Shown here piece by piece: positions 21,200-31,000 of a stretch of DNA of 64,000 nucleotides. The notes under the pieces were generated by a model. The model was given only the letters and a program-made list of their open reading frames with translations. It was not told the origin of the DNA and did no database searches. Made by a program: the position numbers and the translations under genes. Numbering within the stretch: position 1 is the stretch's first letter; the number at the start of each line of letters is the position of its first letter. The DNA comes from Pseudomonadota bacterium (lineage in GTDB: Bacteria; Pseudomonadota; Gammaproteobacteria; Steroidobacterales; Steroidobacteraceae), in contig JAFEDS010000007.1 in the NCBI GenBank assembly GCA_018241505.1, positions 1 through 64,000 on the forward strand, given 5' to 3'.

Positions 21200-21611
21200 A
21201 GTCACGCCCAGTGTTGTGATCCCCGACGGGGATCTCTCACTGTCATTTGTTCGCGGGTCCGGCCCCGGCGGGCAAAACGTCAACAAAGTTGCGTCCGCCG
21301 TACAGCTCCGCTTCGACCTTGCCGGGACCGTGGTGATTTCCGACGCTGTTAAGTCGCGTCTTCGCGCCCTTGCAGGCCGCCGCCTCAACGACGACGGTGC
21401 AATCCTGATCATTGCTCGCAATCACCGCACCCAGGAAGCCAACCGCCGCGAAGCGGGCGAACGCCTGGCGGACCTCATTCGCGCTGCCCTGGTGCCGCCC
21501 AAACCCCGAGTGAAAACGAAACCCACGCGCGCTTCTAAGGAGCGGCGACTGGAGACCAAGGCCCGCGCGCAGCGTACAAAGGGGTTGCGCGGGAAGGTAC
21601 GGTGGGACTAG
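21189..21611 (+). CDS. arfB: Alternative ribosome-rescue factor ArfB (YaeJ-like peptidyl-tRNA hydrolase)
   Basis: ArfB releases peptides from ribosomes stalled on truncated mRNA. The 140-residue product has the catalytic GGQ in RGSGPGGQNVNKVAS and the basic C-terminal tail (KTKPTRASKERR, KARAQRTKGLRGK) that enters the empty mRNA channel. Its small size and lysine-rich tail distinguish it from RF1/RF2. ATG 21189 is used, overlapping the mscS stop. Confidence 0.93.
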   Translation: MTIEVTPSVVIPDGDLSLSFVRGSGPGGQNVNKVASAVQLRFDLAGTVVISDAVKSRLRALAGRRLNDDGAILIIARNHRTQEANRREAGERLADLIRAALVPPKPRVKTKPTRASKERRLETKARAQRTKGLRGKVRWD

Positions 21612-21623
21612 CCGCTGAAACTC

Positions 21624-21645
21624 GAGGTCGCAATTTGCGACCTTA
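21624..21645. repeat. Palindrome at the ORF6N gene stop codon (copy 1)
   Basis: AGGTCGCAATTTGCGACCT (21625-21643) is a perfect inverted repeat of nine-base arms around one T. Its right end includes the first base of the ORF6N stop codon (21643-21645). A diverged copy occurs 309 bases away inside the same gene at 21933-21954. It could act as a terminator-like hairpin, but the neighbouring copy suggests a sequence element tied to this gene. Confidence 0.75.
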
Positions 21646-22164
21646 AAGGCCGTTGGCGCCGCGCTTGGGCTGATTCATGAGCTGCCGGATTTGCTTCAGA
21701 ATGCCCACAATCGCCTGATCGTGAGTCTCCAGCTTGCGCTCCAGCGTTTCGAACTTCTGGAGCAACTCATGGTTTGAAGCCAGCACCTCGCGCAGCTTCA
21801 CGAACGCTCGCACCACGAAAACACTCACAGCCACGGCGCGACCACTATTGAGGATCGTCGCGGCCATGATGGCCCCGTGCTCCGTGAATGCGTAGGGCCG
21901 GTACTTGCGATGGCGCCCGCGGCCCCTCTTTAAGGTCACATTTTGCAACCTTAGAGTCAGCGCTTCCTCACCTGTGAGCTGGAACATGAAATCCGCCGGA
22001 AACCGCTCGAGGTTACGGCGAACCTGCTGGTTCAATCGCTTTGTGGACACTCCATAAAGATCCGCAAGGTCTGTATCGAGCAGCACTCGCTGTCCGCGCA
22101 GTACAAGAATCGACTGCGCAATGTGCTCGACCGGCACGACATCCAATCCTTTGGACTCGCTCAC
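21643..22164 (-). CDS. ORF6N-domain DNA-binding protein
   Basis: A 173-residue protein with the ORF6N domain, found in phage and mobile-element proteins: HIAQSILVLRGQRVLLDTDL, the helix DLYGVSTKRLNQQVRRN, RFPADFMFQLT, and YRPYAFTEHGAIMAATIL. A C-terminal coiled coil (KFETLERKLETHDQAI) probably mediates oligomerisation. The GTG at 22164 is chosen because GGGGAG lies six bases upstream; longer in-frame starts add non-family sequence. No phage genes adjoin it. The stop codon and an internal segment each coincide with copies of a palindrome. Confidence 0.85.
   Translation of the reverse strand: MSESKGLDVVPVEHIAQSILVLRGQRVLLDTDLADLYGVSTKRLNQQVRRNLERFPADFMFQLTGEEALTLRLQNVTLKRGRGRHRKYRPYAFTEHGAIMAATILNSGRAVAVSVFVVRAFVKLREVLASNHELLQKFETLERKLETHDQAIVGILKQIRQLMNQPKRGANGL
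21933..21954. repeat. Diverged palindrome inside the ORF6N coding sequence (copy 2)
   Basis: AAGGTCACATTTTGCAACC (from 21933) matches copy 1 at 18 of 22 positions in the same orientation and keeps imperfect dyad symmetry. On the coding strand it encodes LRLQNVTL, between the QLT-EEAL and the RGRG-YRPY segments of the ORF6N protein. Confidence 0.6.
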
Positions 22165-22308
22165 GGTAACTCCCCTTTCGTCGTTGTCGCCCGCGATCAT
22201 TGGCACCGAGGTCCACACAGTCAACGGGGTGTTATGTACGAAAAAAGAGAGAAATGCAGCAGGATGACTCGTATGCCAGAATGAGCCACCGAGAACCGGA
22301 GGCACCCG

Positions 22309-22671
22309 ATGTACGCATCCGCCCTCATGGCCTTCCTCCACCACCTCGCTGCATTCACCGTAGCGGGCGCACTCGTCGCTGAAGTGGTGCTGTTCAAACC
22401 GCCGCTGACCATCATCCAAGCCCGCCGCATTCAGCGGGCGGACCAGGTTTTCGGAGCCGCCGCGACCGCATTGCTCATCGCTGAACTGACGGGCGGCGCA
22501 CCGGGTACCGCTCCAACTGCCGCGGCCAACTCAGCCGCCGCGCGCCGCCTCAGCCTGCATCAACTCCCACAACTCTTCCACGTGCCGCTGCTCGGTGGCC
22601 TCGGCGCCGAAGGAAACACGCACCATCCACCGCCCATCCAGAATCGCAGGCGTCAAAAAAGCCTTGCCTGA
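22309..22671 (+). pseudogene. Truncated DUF2214-type membrane protein gene
   Basis: The ORF has a good start (CGGAGG six bases before ATG 22309) and its first 55-60 residues (MYASALMAFLHHLAAFTV, AEVVLFKPPLT, ARRIQRADQVFGAAATALL) look like the N-terminus of DUF2214 membrane proteins, normally about 150 residues with four helices. Similarity stops near base 22490; the rest (Ala/Pro-rich, then the antisense of the adjacent decarboxylase 3' end) is not family-like. I read it as a truncated remnant, cut near where the decarboxylase gene ends. Family assignment is from memory. Confidence 0.55.
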
Positions 22672-23955
22672 CTCGTTGATACGCTTCACCCAGCCAAGCG
22701 TATGTTTGTCGAGGGCCTCGCCACTCAACCCCGGCGGCTCGTGCCGGACGCAAACTGTTTGCACCGGCACAGGCGCCACCCGCCGCCACTGCGGCGCAGC
22801 GTCCACACGCTCAGCGAACCACTTCGCGTAGGCGATGTCCCGACGCAAACGAGACTGTAGGCCGCTGACACCCTGCTCCCGTATCAGGAACCACAGCTTC
22901 AGTGCCCGGAAACGGCGGCCAAGCGGAATACCCCAGTCGCGGAAGTTCTTCACCTGCGAGTCTGCCGCAGAGCGCAGGTAACTCGGGTTGGTCGACATTA
23001 CCCGGATCAGGTGTTCCGGGTCGCGCACAAAATACGTCGAGCAATCAAACGAGGCGCCCAACCACTTGTGCGGGTTGGTTACGAGAGAGTCGGCGCCCTC
23101 GATGCCATCCCACAAACTCCGGCACTCCGGCAAGATCATCGCCGACCCGGCCAACGCCGCGTCGACATGCATCCACAGCCGATGCTCCCGGGCGACGCTG
23201 GCGATAGCCGCAAGCGAATCGCAGGCGGTCGTCGCCGTTGAACCCGTGGTCGCTACGACAGCGCACGGCAACAGGCCGTTGTCTGAATCGGCACGAACCA
23301 TCTGCGCCAGCGAATCGGCGCGCATGGAAAACCCCTCATCCACAGGCACGGAACGCACGTATGTACGCCCAAAGCCCGCCATCAGCGCCGCTTTATCGAC
23401 GGAGCTATGACTCTGACTGGATGCGTAAACCACCAGTGGCTTGTCTTCACTTTGCAGCCCGCCGCGGGTCGCGCCGTGTGAAGTTGCCCGCTCCCGGGCG
23501 CAAATCAATGCGACGAGCGCACCGGTTGAGGCGGTATCCTGGATCACGCCACTCCAGGCATCAGACAATCCCAACATCTGCCGCAGCCAGTCGATCACGA
23601 CCTCTTCAACTTCGGTCAACGCCGGGCTCGCCTGCCAGTTGAGTCCCAACTGACCCAACCCGGTACTGACATAGTCACCGAGCACCGCCGACAACGAGCT
23701 GTTTGACGGGAAGTAGGCGAAGAATCGAGGATCGAGCCACTGCGTGCACGCAGGTACAATCACACTGTTCAGATCGCCCAGGATCGCGTCGAATCGCTCG
23801 GGCCCAGCCGGTGGCGCGGCCGGCAACGCACGCTTGACCGTGCCGGGTGCGACATGTCGCAACACCGGAAGCTCGCCGCGCGTGGCTTGCTCGCGATAGT
23901 CCGCGATCCAGTCAATCAACTCGTGGCCGAGCCGGCGGAACTCTTCAGTGTCCAT
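22531..23955 (-). CDS. PLP-dependent group II (aromatic-L-amino-acid-type) decarboxylase
   Basis: The 474-residue protein resembles DOPA/tryptophan decarboxylases: an N-terminal segment HELIDWIADYRE, DPRFFAYFPSNSSLSAVLGD, a conserved HVDAALAGSA, and TNPHKWLG with the PLP-binding lysine. Group II decarboxylases turn amino acids into amines; aromatic substrates are common but the substrate here is not deducible. It starts five bases after the cyclodeaminase-like gene, so the two are co-transcribed. Confidence 0.88.
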   Translation of the reverse strand: MDTEEFRRLGHELIDWIADYREQATRGELPVLRHVAPGTVKRALPAAPPAGPERFDAILGDLNSVIVPACTQWLDPRFFAYFPSNSSLSAVLGDYVSTGLGQLGLNWQASPALTEVEEVVIDWLRQMLGLSDAWSGVIQDTASTGALVALICARERATSHGATRGGLQSEDKPLVVYASSQSHSSVDKAALMAGFGRTYVRSVPVDEGFSMRADSLAQMVRADSDNGLLPCAVVATTGSTATTACDSLAAIASVAREHRLWMHVDAALAGSAMILPECRSLWDGIEGADSLVTNPHKWLGASFDCSTYFVRDPEHLIRVMSTNPSYLRSAADSQVKNFRDWGIPLGRRFRALKLWFLIREQGVSGLQSRLRRDIAYAKWFAERVDAAPQWRRVAPVPVQTVCVRHEPPGLSGEALDKHTLGWVKRINESGKAFLTPAILDGRWMVRVSFGAEATEQRHVEELWELMQAEAARGG

Positions 23956-23960
23956 GCTCG

Positions 23961-24980
23961 TTAATGTCCGAAAAAGGGTACGGTCGTTCCAATTCCATCG
24001 CGCACTGCGCGATCGTAGATGATGCGTGCGGCCGCCATATCCTGTGCCGCCACACCCAGGGATTTGTAAACAGTGATGTCGTGATTGCCGGTGCGGCCAA
24101 CGACCTTCCCGTTCAACACCTCGCCAATCTCGCCGAGCACGTGACTATCGCTCACCAACCCGGCATCCATGGCGTGCTTCAACTCACCTGCCTCGGCGCG
24201 AGCCGACACACGCGAATCGACGAAGAAGCGTGACAAGGCGACGACATCGTCATCGGCCTCACGGCTGACGAGCTGACTCGCGCCCACGAGGTTCACATGC
24301 GCACCCTTCTGGAGCCACGCCCCGTTCAAGATCGGTTCGCGCGAAGACGTTACGGTACAAACGATATCCGCGCCGCTGACGGCGGCCTCCGCTGTCGCGG
24401 CAACCTCCACTTTCAACCCCAATCGCGAGCCATGCTCCTTCGCAAAAGCAGCCGCTTTGTCGGGCGACCGCCCCCACACCCGAACTGTCCGTAGAGTCCG
24501 GACCTTCGAGATCGCTTCCAGGTGGGTGATGGCCTGCTCGCCGGTTCCGAGGATGGCCAGATGCGAGGCATCATGACGAGCCAGCGCTCGGGTCGCCACA
24601 GCGCTCGCGGCGGCGGTACGAATGGCAGTGACCTCTCCGGCATCCATGACAGCCAGGGGAAACCCGATTTCAGAATCGAACAGCAGCACGAGCCCAACAT
24701 GCGATGACAGGCCGAGCTGGGCATTGTCCGGGAAAATGGTGATGATTTTCGTGCCCAGGCCGCGGGGCTCCGCCAGATAGCCGGGCATTACCCCGAAGAA
24801 ATTGCGGCCGCCGGGAAGCTTCATCACCGTCCGTAGCGGGACATCGGCGCCGCCACTGGATAGTGCGTGCATGGCCTTGTCGACTGCCTCGATGCAATCC
24901 GACATGCTCAAGGCGCGCTTGACGTCCGCGCTGCCGACAATCAGCAGCCCCCGCTTCTGGGAAGATCCTTTTGTGCTCAT
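23961..24980 (-). CDS. Ornithine cyclodeaminase / mu-crystallin family oxidoreductase
   Basis: A 339-residue protein with the family fold: substrate domain (GGADVPLRTVMKL, FFGVMPGYLAEPRGLGTKII), DAGEVTAIRTAAASAVAT, and an NAD(P)-binding region with ILGTGEQAITHL. Members include ornithine cyclodeaminase, ketimine reductases and amino-acid dehydrogenases, so naming the substrate would be a guess. It is the first gene of a two-gene operon with the decarboxylase, which suggests both act on one amino acid or its derived imine. Confidence 0.85.
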   Translation of the reverse strand: MSTKGSSQKRGLLIVGSADVKRALSMSDCIEAVDKAMHALSSGGADVPLRTVMKLPGGRNFFGVMPGYLAEPRGLGTKIITIFPDNAQLGLSSHVGLVLLFDSEIGFPLAVMDAGEVTAIRTAAASAVATRALARHDASHLAILGTGEQAITHLEAISKVRTLRTVRVWGRSPDKAAAFAKEHGSRLGLKVEVAATAEAAVSGADIVCTVTSSREPILNGAWLQKGAHVNLVGASQLVSREADDDVVALSRFFVDSRVSARAEAGELKHAMDAGLVSDSHVLGEIGEVLNGKVVGRTGNHDITVYKSLGVAAQDMAAARIIYDRAVRDGIGTTVPFFGH

Positions 24981-25001
24981 AGTGGCCGATTATGGCATGG
25001 G

Positions 25002-27443
25002 TTAACTGTGGGTTACCTGGAGGATGCTGTGGCGGATCTGCTCGCTGAGAACAAATTGCGCATCGGCCGCGACCCGCATCAGCACCTCATCGAACTCGAG
25101 CTTGCCGCGGCTGGACAGGCGGACCACCCCCCGTGAGCGCAACAGGTCAATGAAATGCTCAAACATGGCGCGGTCGAAGAACTCGGGCGAGTTCAAGCCA
25201 TAGAGCAGGGCCATGCGCTGGGCCGTGAGCTGGCAACGCTCTTCCAACGCAACCTGGGTGATCTCCCCACTGCCGGCCTTCAGCAGAATCGCAATGGCCA
25301 GGTAGTAACGCTCAATGGTCTGAATGGTCGCCTGCGCCAACAGCGACAGTTGCATGGCCTTTTCGGAATTAGGCGGCGGCCGCTGCCACTGCGTCCGCTC
25401 GAAGTCCGATTCAACCAGGCCCTGCCGTTCGAGGCCCACCAGCACCTGCAATACGACATCCCCCAGCTCGGATTCATTCCAGCGAAGGAACAGCTCCGCG
25501 GCAATGTATGGATAAATGCGCCAGACCAGACGCTGGATATCGTCCGTGCGCACAGTGGCATTGCTGACAAACGCGCACGCCACCAATGACGGCATGGCGA
25601 ACAAATGCAGAACGTTGTTGCGATAGTAGGTCGCAAGCACCGCACTTTCATCACTCATCCGGACAATGTCGCCAAGCGGATGAGGCTGGACGGAAATCAC
25701 CTTCATGGACTGACCGTACGCCAGCATGTCGGTGGCCGACATCGAGGTCACCGTCACCCGATCGCTGTACGCAACGCTTCGCAACAGCTCGCGATACAGA
25801 TCCATTTGCCGCAGCAGGTCTGTCTTGGGAAGCGCCAGGCGCGGCGTTGCCAACAGCGTGATTGCGAGCAGATTGATTGGCGTCACTGCCGCGGCAGCGT
25901 TGATGTGCCGCATGATCGTCGACGCCAGATCGTCTACGGCCGACCCAACCCAGGGAACGCGGGTGTCATCTTCAACGACCCGGGTGCGCCAATCCGCGTC
26001 ATACCGGTCCAGTAATTCGTTCAGAAATATGGGCTCGCCCAGGTTCACATGCACCTGCCCAAACTTCTCGCGAAGCTTGCGGAAGGTACGCACGAGCCCG
26101 AAAACGCTCTCCTTTTCCTTCGCCTTGCCCGACAGCTCGCCAATGTAGGTCGAGCCTTCAACGATCCGCTCGTAGCCGAAGTACACCGGTATGAAAACAA
26201 CGGGACGGACCGGGTCCCGCAGGAAGCTGCGCACCGTCATCGAGATCATGCCCGTCTTCGGTTGCAACAGCCGGCCGGTCCGGCTGCGGCCCCCCTCAAT
26301 GAAGTATTCGATGGAGTGGCCGCGCGCCATGATGGCGGCGAGGTACTTCATGAAAACCACGGTATACAGCGCGTTGCCGCGGAAACTGCGGCGAATGAAG
26401 AACGCGCCGCCCTTTCTCAGGAAGCGGCCGACAATCGGCAGATTGAGGTTGATACCGGCGGCAATGTGCGGAATCGCGTAGCCGTGTACGTAGATCGCAT
26501 ACGACAGCAACAGGTAGTCCATGTGGCTGCGGTGGCAGGGCACATAAATGATTTCGTTGCCTTCCGCCGTCTGCTCCAGCGTCTCCACGTGGCCAAACAC
26601 CACGCCGTCATACAGCCGGTTCCACAACCGGGCGAGAGCGGCTTCCATGAAGCGGATGAAGGCATGCGAATAGTTGGCGGCGATTTCTTCGGCATACTGC
26701 TTCGCCTTGAGCATCGACTGCCGGCGGGTGAGCTTCTTTTCCCGCATTTCCTGGGCCACGACCGCTCGCACCGCGCGTGTTCGCAACACCCGGTTCAAAA
26801 TCGTTCGGCGATGCGAAAGGTCGGGCCCGATACGCGCTGCCCGCTGCTTTGCGTAAAGGGTCCGCAGAGCGCGTGTCACCCGCCGGCCCCTGACGGCCGC
26901 GCCTGCGTCATCTCCCATCAGCGCCCGCAACGAAATGGGCTCGTCGAACTCGATCAGCGTGTTGCGCCCATTGAACAGCACTTGCATGAGCTTGCGCGCC
27001 GTGCTGGTGATTGCCCAGTCTTCCACCAACAGCAAGCGGAACCAGGAACGCTCCTTCTGCGGAGCGCGGCCCCAATACATGGCGACGGGCACCAGCTCGA
27101 CATCGAGCTGTGGGTTGGCAGCCAACGCGGCAATCATTTGCTGGAGCTGCGGCGGGGTGCGCCGGTCGATGCGTTCGTCCCAGAAACCGCGCGGGCGGCT
27201 GAGGTAGAAGCATGAGCGCAAATCTTTCAACTCGTGCAACAGGCGCTTCTGCGGACGCGGCAGTTTGAGGTTGACGCAGGCATCCTGAAGGACCGCAAGA
27301 TCGGTGACGCTGCGGTTCTCCAGCACGTAGCAAACCGGTTTGTCCCGATCCCGTACGCGGGAAACGGCCTCATCCGGCCGAACCTTGAAGCGCACCCAGA
27401 GGGCGAGTAGGCGCCGCAACAACCAGCTTCGAGCCCGGTCCAT
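25002..27443 (-). CDS. plsB: Glycerol-3-phosphate 1-O-acyltransferase
   Basis: PlsB acylates glycerol-3-phosphate at the inner membrane, the first step of phospholipid synthesis. The 813-residue product has the four acyltransferase blocks: VPCHRSHMDYLLLSY (H-x4-D), GAFFIRRSFRGNALY, YFIEGGRSRTGR and VVFIPVYFGYERIVEGSTY. Length matches the gammaproteobacterial enzyme. It begins four bases after the upstream hydrolase stop codon, indicating an operon. Confidence 0.96.
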   Translation of the reverse strand: MDRARSWLLRRLLALWVRFKVRPDEAVSRVRDRDKPVCYVLENRSVTDLAVLQDACVNLKLPRPQKRLLHELKDLRSCFYLSRPRGFWDERIDRRTPPQLQQMIAALAANPQLDVELVPVAMYWGRAPQKERSWFRLLLVEDWAITSTARKLMQVLFNGRNTLIEFDEPISLRALMGDDAGAAVRGRRVTRALRTLYAKQRAARIGPDLSHRRTILNRVLRTRAVRAVVAQEMREKKLTRRQSMLKAKQYAEEIAANYSHAFIRFMEAALARLWNRLYDGVVFGHVETLEQTAEGNEIIYVPCHRSHMDYLLLSYAIYVHGYAIPHIAAGINLNLPIVGRFLRKGGAFFIRRSFRGNALYTVVFMKYLAAIMARGHSIEYFIEGGRSRTGRLLQPKTGMISMTVRSFLRDPVRPVVFIPVYFGYERIVEGSTYIGELSGKAKEKESVFGLVRTFRKLREKFGQVHVNLGEPIFLNELLDRYDADWRTRVVEDDTRVPWVGSAVDDLASTIMRHINAAAAVTPINLLAITLLATPRLALPKTDLLRQMDLYRELLRSVAYSDRVTVTSMSATDMLAYGQSMKVISVQPHPLGDIVRMSDESAVLATYYRNNVLHLFAMPSLVACAFVSNATVRTDDIQRLVWRIYPYIAAELFLRWNESELGDVVLQVLVGLERQGLVESDFERTQWQRPPPNSEKAMQLSLLAQATIQTIERYYLAIAILLKAGSGEITQVALEERCQLTAQRMALLYGLNSPEFFDRAMFEHFIDLLRSRGVVRLSSRGKLEFDEVLMRVAADAQFVLSEQIRHSILQVTHS

Positions 27444-27447
27444 TCAG

Positions 27448-27984
27448 TTACTGGAAGGCAATGGGCGGCAGGTCGAGCGCAATCAGGAAGTATTCGAACA
27501 GGTATTGAATGACGCGGATCTGGTTGTGGAGACGGTGATCGCCGTCCACGAGGTGCAACGCAGCCCGATAGCTTTGGGCAAAACGAACGCTGTGGTCGAC
27601 TGGGATTACTTCGTCCTGCCAACCGTGAACAATCGATGTGGGGCAGTCGAGGATGCCCCGTCGCAACTCGGGCAAGCCTTCCATGTACAGCGCAGGCGCC
27701 ATCAGGAATACCCCTCGGGCATGTAAGAGCGAGGCAGATGCTACTGCAACGTAACCGCCCATGCTCGAGCCAACGAGCACGAGATCGCCCGAGAGCTCCT
27801 TGCAGAAGTCCACCAGCTTCGCCACGCGCGCTCGGGGCTCATCGATGCCACGATAGTCAACGGAGTGGGCCTCATAGCCCTCACTGCGAGCTACATCGGC
27901 CAACGCGGCAATCTTCCGCCCCCACGGGCCACTTTCCTGGCCATGGGAGAAGACGACGTGGCGATTGACTACGGGCGCTTCCAC
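27448..27984 (-). CDS. YqiA-type alpha/beta hydrolase
   Basis: A small serine hydrolase with the nucleophile elbow VGSSMGG, catalytic Asp in GWQDEVIP and His in VDGDHRLHN. The N-terminal HVVFSHGQESGPWG provides the oxyanion region. GTG 27984 gives 178 residues; a TTG at 28029 would add 15. YqiA-like proteins are esterases of uncertain physiological substrate. Its position four bases upstream of plsB suggests a role connected with acyl or phospholipid metabolism, which is inference from context. Confidence 0.75.
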   Translation of the reverse strand: MEAPVVNRHVVFSHGQESGPWGRKIAALADVARSEGYEAHSVDYRGIDEPRARVAKLVDFCKELSGDLVLVGSSMGGYVAVASASLLHARGVFLMAPALYMEGLPELRRGILDCPTSIVHGWQDEVIPVDHSVRFAQSYRAALHLVDGDHRLHNQIRVIQYLFEYFLIALDLPPIAFQ

Positions 27985-28070
27985 ATTTTGTCCGGCTGAA
28001 ACCCGAGGGTGGGAGAATAATGCAGGCAATGCAATTGCAACGCCAAGATGACTGCACGGATAGAAAATAA

Positions 28071-31000
28071 ATGAGCGCGGGTTGGCAATTTTGGATTGAT
28101 CGGGGTGGAACCTTCACGGACGTCATCGGGGTCGCCCCTGACGGTCAACTGCACGTCCGCAAGGTCCTGTCCCAAACGAGCGGGGCAGGAGACCCCGGGA
28201 TGCGGGGAGCGCACGACATTCTGTCGACGTCTGTCGGGTGCGTAAACGCGGTCAAAGTGGGCACCACGGTGGCTACCAATGCGCTCCTGGAACGCAAAGG
28301 CGAGCCTGTCCTCCTGGTGACCACACGGGGCTTCGGGGACGGCCTGCAGATCGGCTACCAGAACCGTCCCGACATTTTTGCTCGCCATATTGTCCTGTCT
28401 GACCGCCTGTACTCCTTAGTCATCGAAGCGGCGGAGCGAATCGACGCCGACGGCGCGACCCTGACGCCCCTCGATGCGGCGGGATTGCATCGCGAGCTGC
28501 GCAAGGCGCGGGAAGCGGGCCTGAAGGCGGTTGCCATCGTCTTCATGCACGGCTGGAAGTTCCCGCGGCACGAACAGGAAGCCGCGGGCGTCGCGCGCTC
28601 CCTGGGGTTTGAAGAGATTTCGGTCTCCCACCAGCTATCGCCCCTCGTCCGGTATGTGTCCCGAGGTGACACGACCGTGGTGAATGCCTATCTCGCGCTG
28701 CCCCTGCGCCACTACGTTTCGGGCCTTCAGCGCGAGCTCCACAACCTCGATGCGGGTGCGCGTCTCGAGCTGATGCAAAGTAATGGCGGCCTGGCCGCCG
28801 CGGACAACTTCCATGCGATGTCGAGCATTTTGTCAGGGCCCGCGGGTGGGCTGATCGGCATGCAGTGGATTGGGAACCAACTGGGTATTGCGCGGCTGGT
28901 GGGATTCGACATGGGCGGTACGTCCACCGACGTGTCACTGCTCGACGGCGAGCTGCCGCGACGCTTCGAACACGTGATTGCCGGTGTTCGCCTGCAAAGT
29001 CCCATGCTCGATGTTCACACGATCGCCGCCGGCGGCGGTTCCATCCTTCACTTCACCGACGGTCGGTTTGCGGCGGGACCCGACTCGGCCGGCGCCGTTC
29101 CGGGGCCGGCAAGCTACGGCCGCGACGGTCCGTTGACCTTGACCGATGTACAGGTGCTGTTGGGACATCTGCGACCTGACACGCTGCCCGCACTGTTTGG
29201 GAAGGACGGGCGTTCGCGGATCGACACGGAGGTGGTTGCGCGGAAGTTCGCCGCTCTCGCGGCGCAGGTAAACGCAAACACGGAGGCCGTCGCGGAGTCC
29301 TTCCTCGAAGTCGCCGTGGAGGCCATGGCGAATGCCATTCGACAGGTGTCGACGCGCCAGGGGCTGGATGCCGCAGAGTTCACGCTGTTTTGTTTTGGCG
29401 GCGCGGCCGGCCAACACGCCTGTCGGGTGGCGCGAGCGGCCGGCATGCGCAAGGTCCTGGTGCATCCGCTGGCCAGCGTCTTGTCGGCATTCGGAATCGG
29501 TGTGGCCGATCGCCTCGCCATGCGACGCGCCAGCTTGCGGCTGCCCCTGACAACCGCCGCGTTGGTCGCCGCCACCGAAAAGCTCGGGGAGCTGGAAATT
29601 CAGGCGCGCGCCGAGCTGGCGGCGTTCGACAGCAGCACTGCGGTCAGAATCGAGTACTGGCTCGAGCTGCGCGCCGGTGACAGCGAAACGAGTTTGTCCG
29701 TCCCCGCCGCGGCCTATGACGAAGTGCTCGCGGCCTTTTCAGCAATGCACCTCAAACGTTTCAGCTTTGCCGCCGCCGAGCGCAGCGTTGCCATTGAAGC
29801 AGTCCGTATCGAGGCCCGCATGACCTCAATCGACCCCATTTCACTGCGCATGCCGCACGAAGGCGCCAGGAGTGAGCTGCCGTCGACCGCGCGTGCCTGG
29901 TTCGATGGCTGGGCGGATGTGCCCGTGTTACGCAGCAGCGCGTTGCAGGGTGAGATCAAAGGCCCCGCCTTGATTGTGGACCCCAACTCAACGGTGGTGC
30001 TGGAGCGTGGCTGGAGCGCACAGCGTCTGGCGAGCGGCGAATTGATGCTGGAGTCGGCTGGAGGCGCGCTGTCAACAACCGACAGCACCGCCGCCGACCC
30101 CGCGCGCATCGAGATCTTCAACAACCTGTTCATGCACATTGCGGAACAGATGGGCGAGGTCCTGAAGGCCACCGCCCAGTCTGTCAACATCAAGGAACGC
30201 CTCGACTACTCCTGCGCGCTATTCGACGGCAAGGGCGGCCTGGTGGCGAATGCACCGCATATGCCAGTCCACCTGGGATCCATGGGAGCCAGCGTGCGGG
30301 CAGTCATGAACGCCCAAACACTGCGGCCCGGCGACTCGTGGCTGTTGAACAGTCCCTATCACGGCGGCACTCACCTGCCTGACATGACAGTCGTCACACC
30401 TGTCTTCCTCGACGACTCAGCCACGCCCGACTTTTTCGTTGCCTCGCGTGCGCATCACGCGGATATCGGCGGCACGACGCCAGGGTCCATGCCGCCATTC
30501 AGTCGCATCATTGAAGAAGAAGGCGTGCTCTTCGAATGTTTTCCACTCGTTCGCGCCGGCACTCTGCGCGAGCGCGAGCTGCGTGACGCTCTGCGTTCCG
30601 CACGCTATCCGGCACGCAACCCGGACCAGAACGTAGCAGACCTCCAGGCGCAACTGGCAGCGAATGCCCGGGGCATCGCCGAGATTGAGCGCGCCGTGCA
30701 GCGGCACACGCGGCCGGTGGTCAGGAGCTTCATGCGACACGTTCAGGACAACGCAGCCATGAGCGTACGCAATGCCATCGGGCATCTGAAGCCCGGTGAG
30801 TTCCGGTACGAAATGGACAATGGTGGTGTCATAGCGGTTCGGATCGACATTGACCCGACTTCACGCAATGCCCGTGTCGATTTCACGGGAACGTCCGCTC
30901 AGGACACCCACAACTTCAATGCGCCGCGCGCCGTGTGTCTGGCAGCGGTGCTGTACGTGTTTCGCACCCTGATCGACCGGCCCATCCCGCTCAATGAAGG

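Noticed and set aside
26049-27215. A 388-codon plus-strand frame inside plsB
   Set aside because: PlsB motifs are intact on the other strand; high GC produces long antisense frames here.
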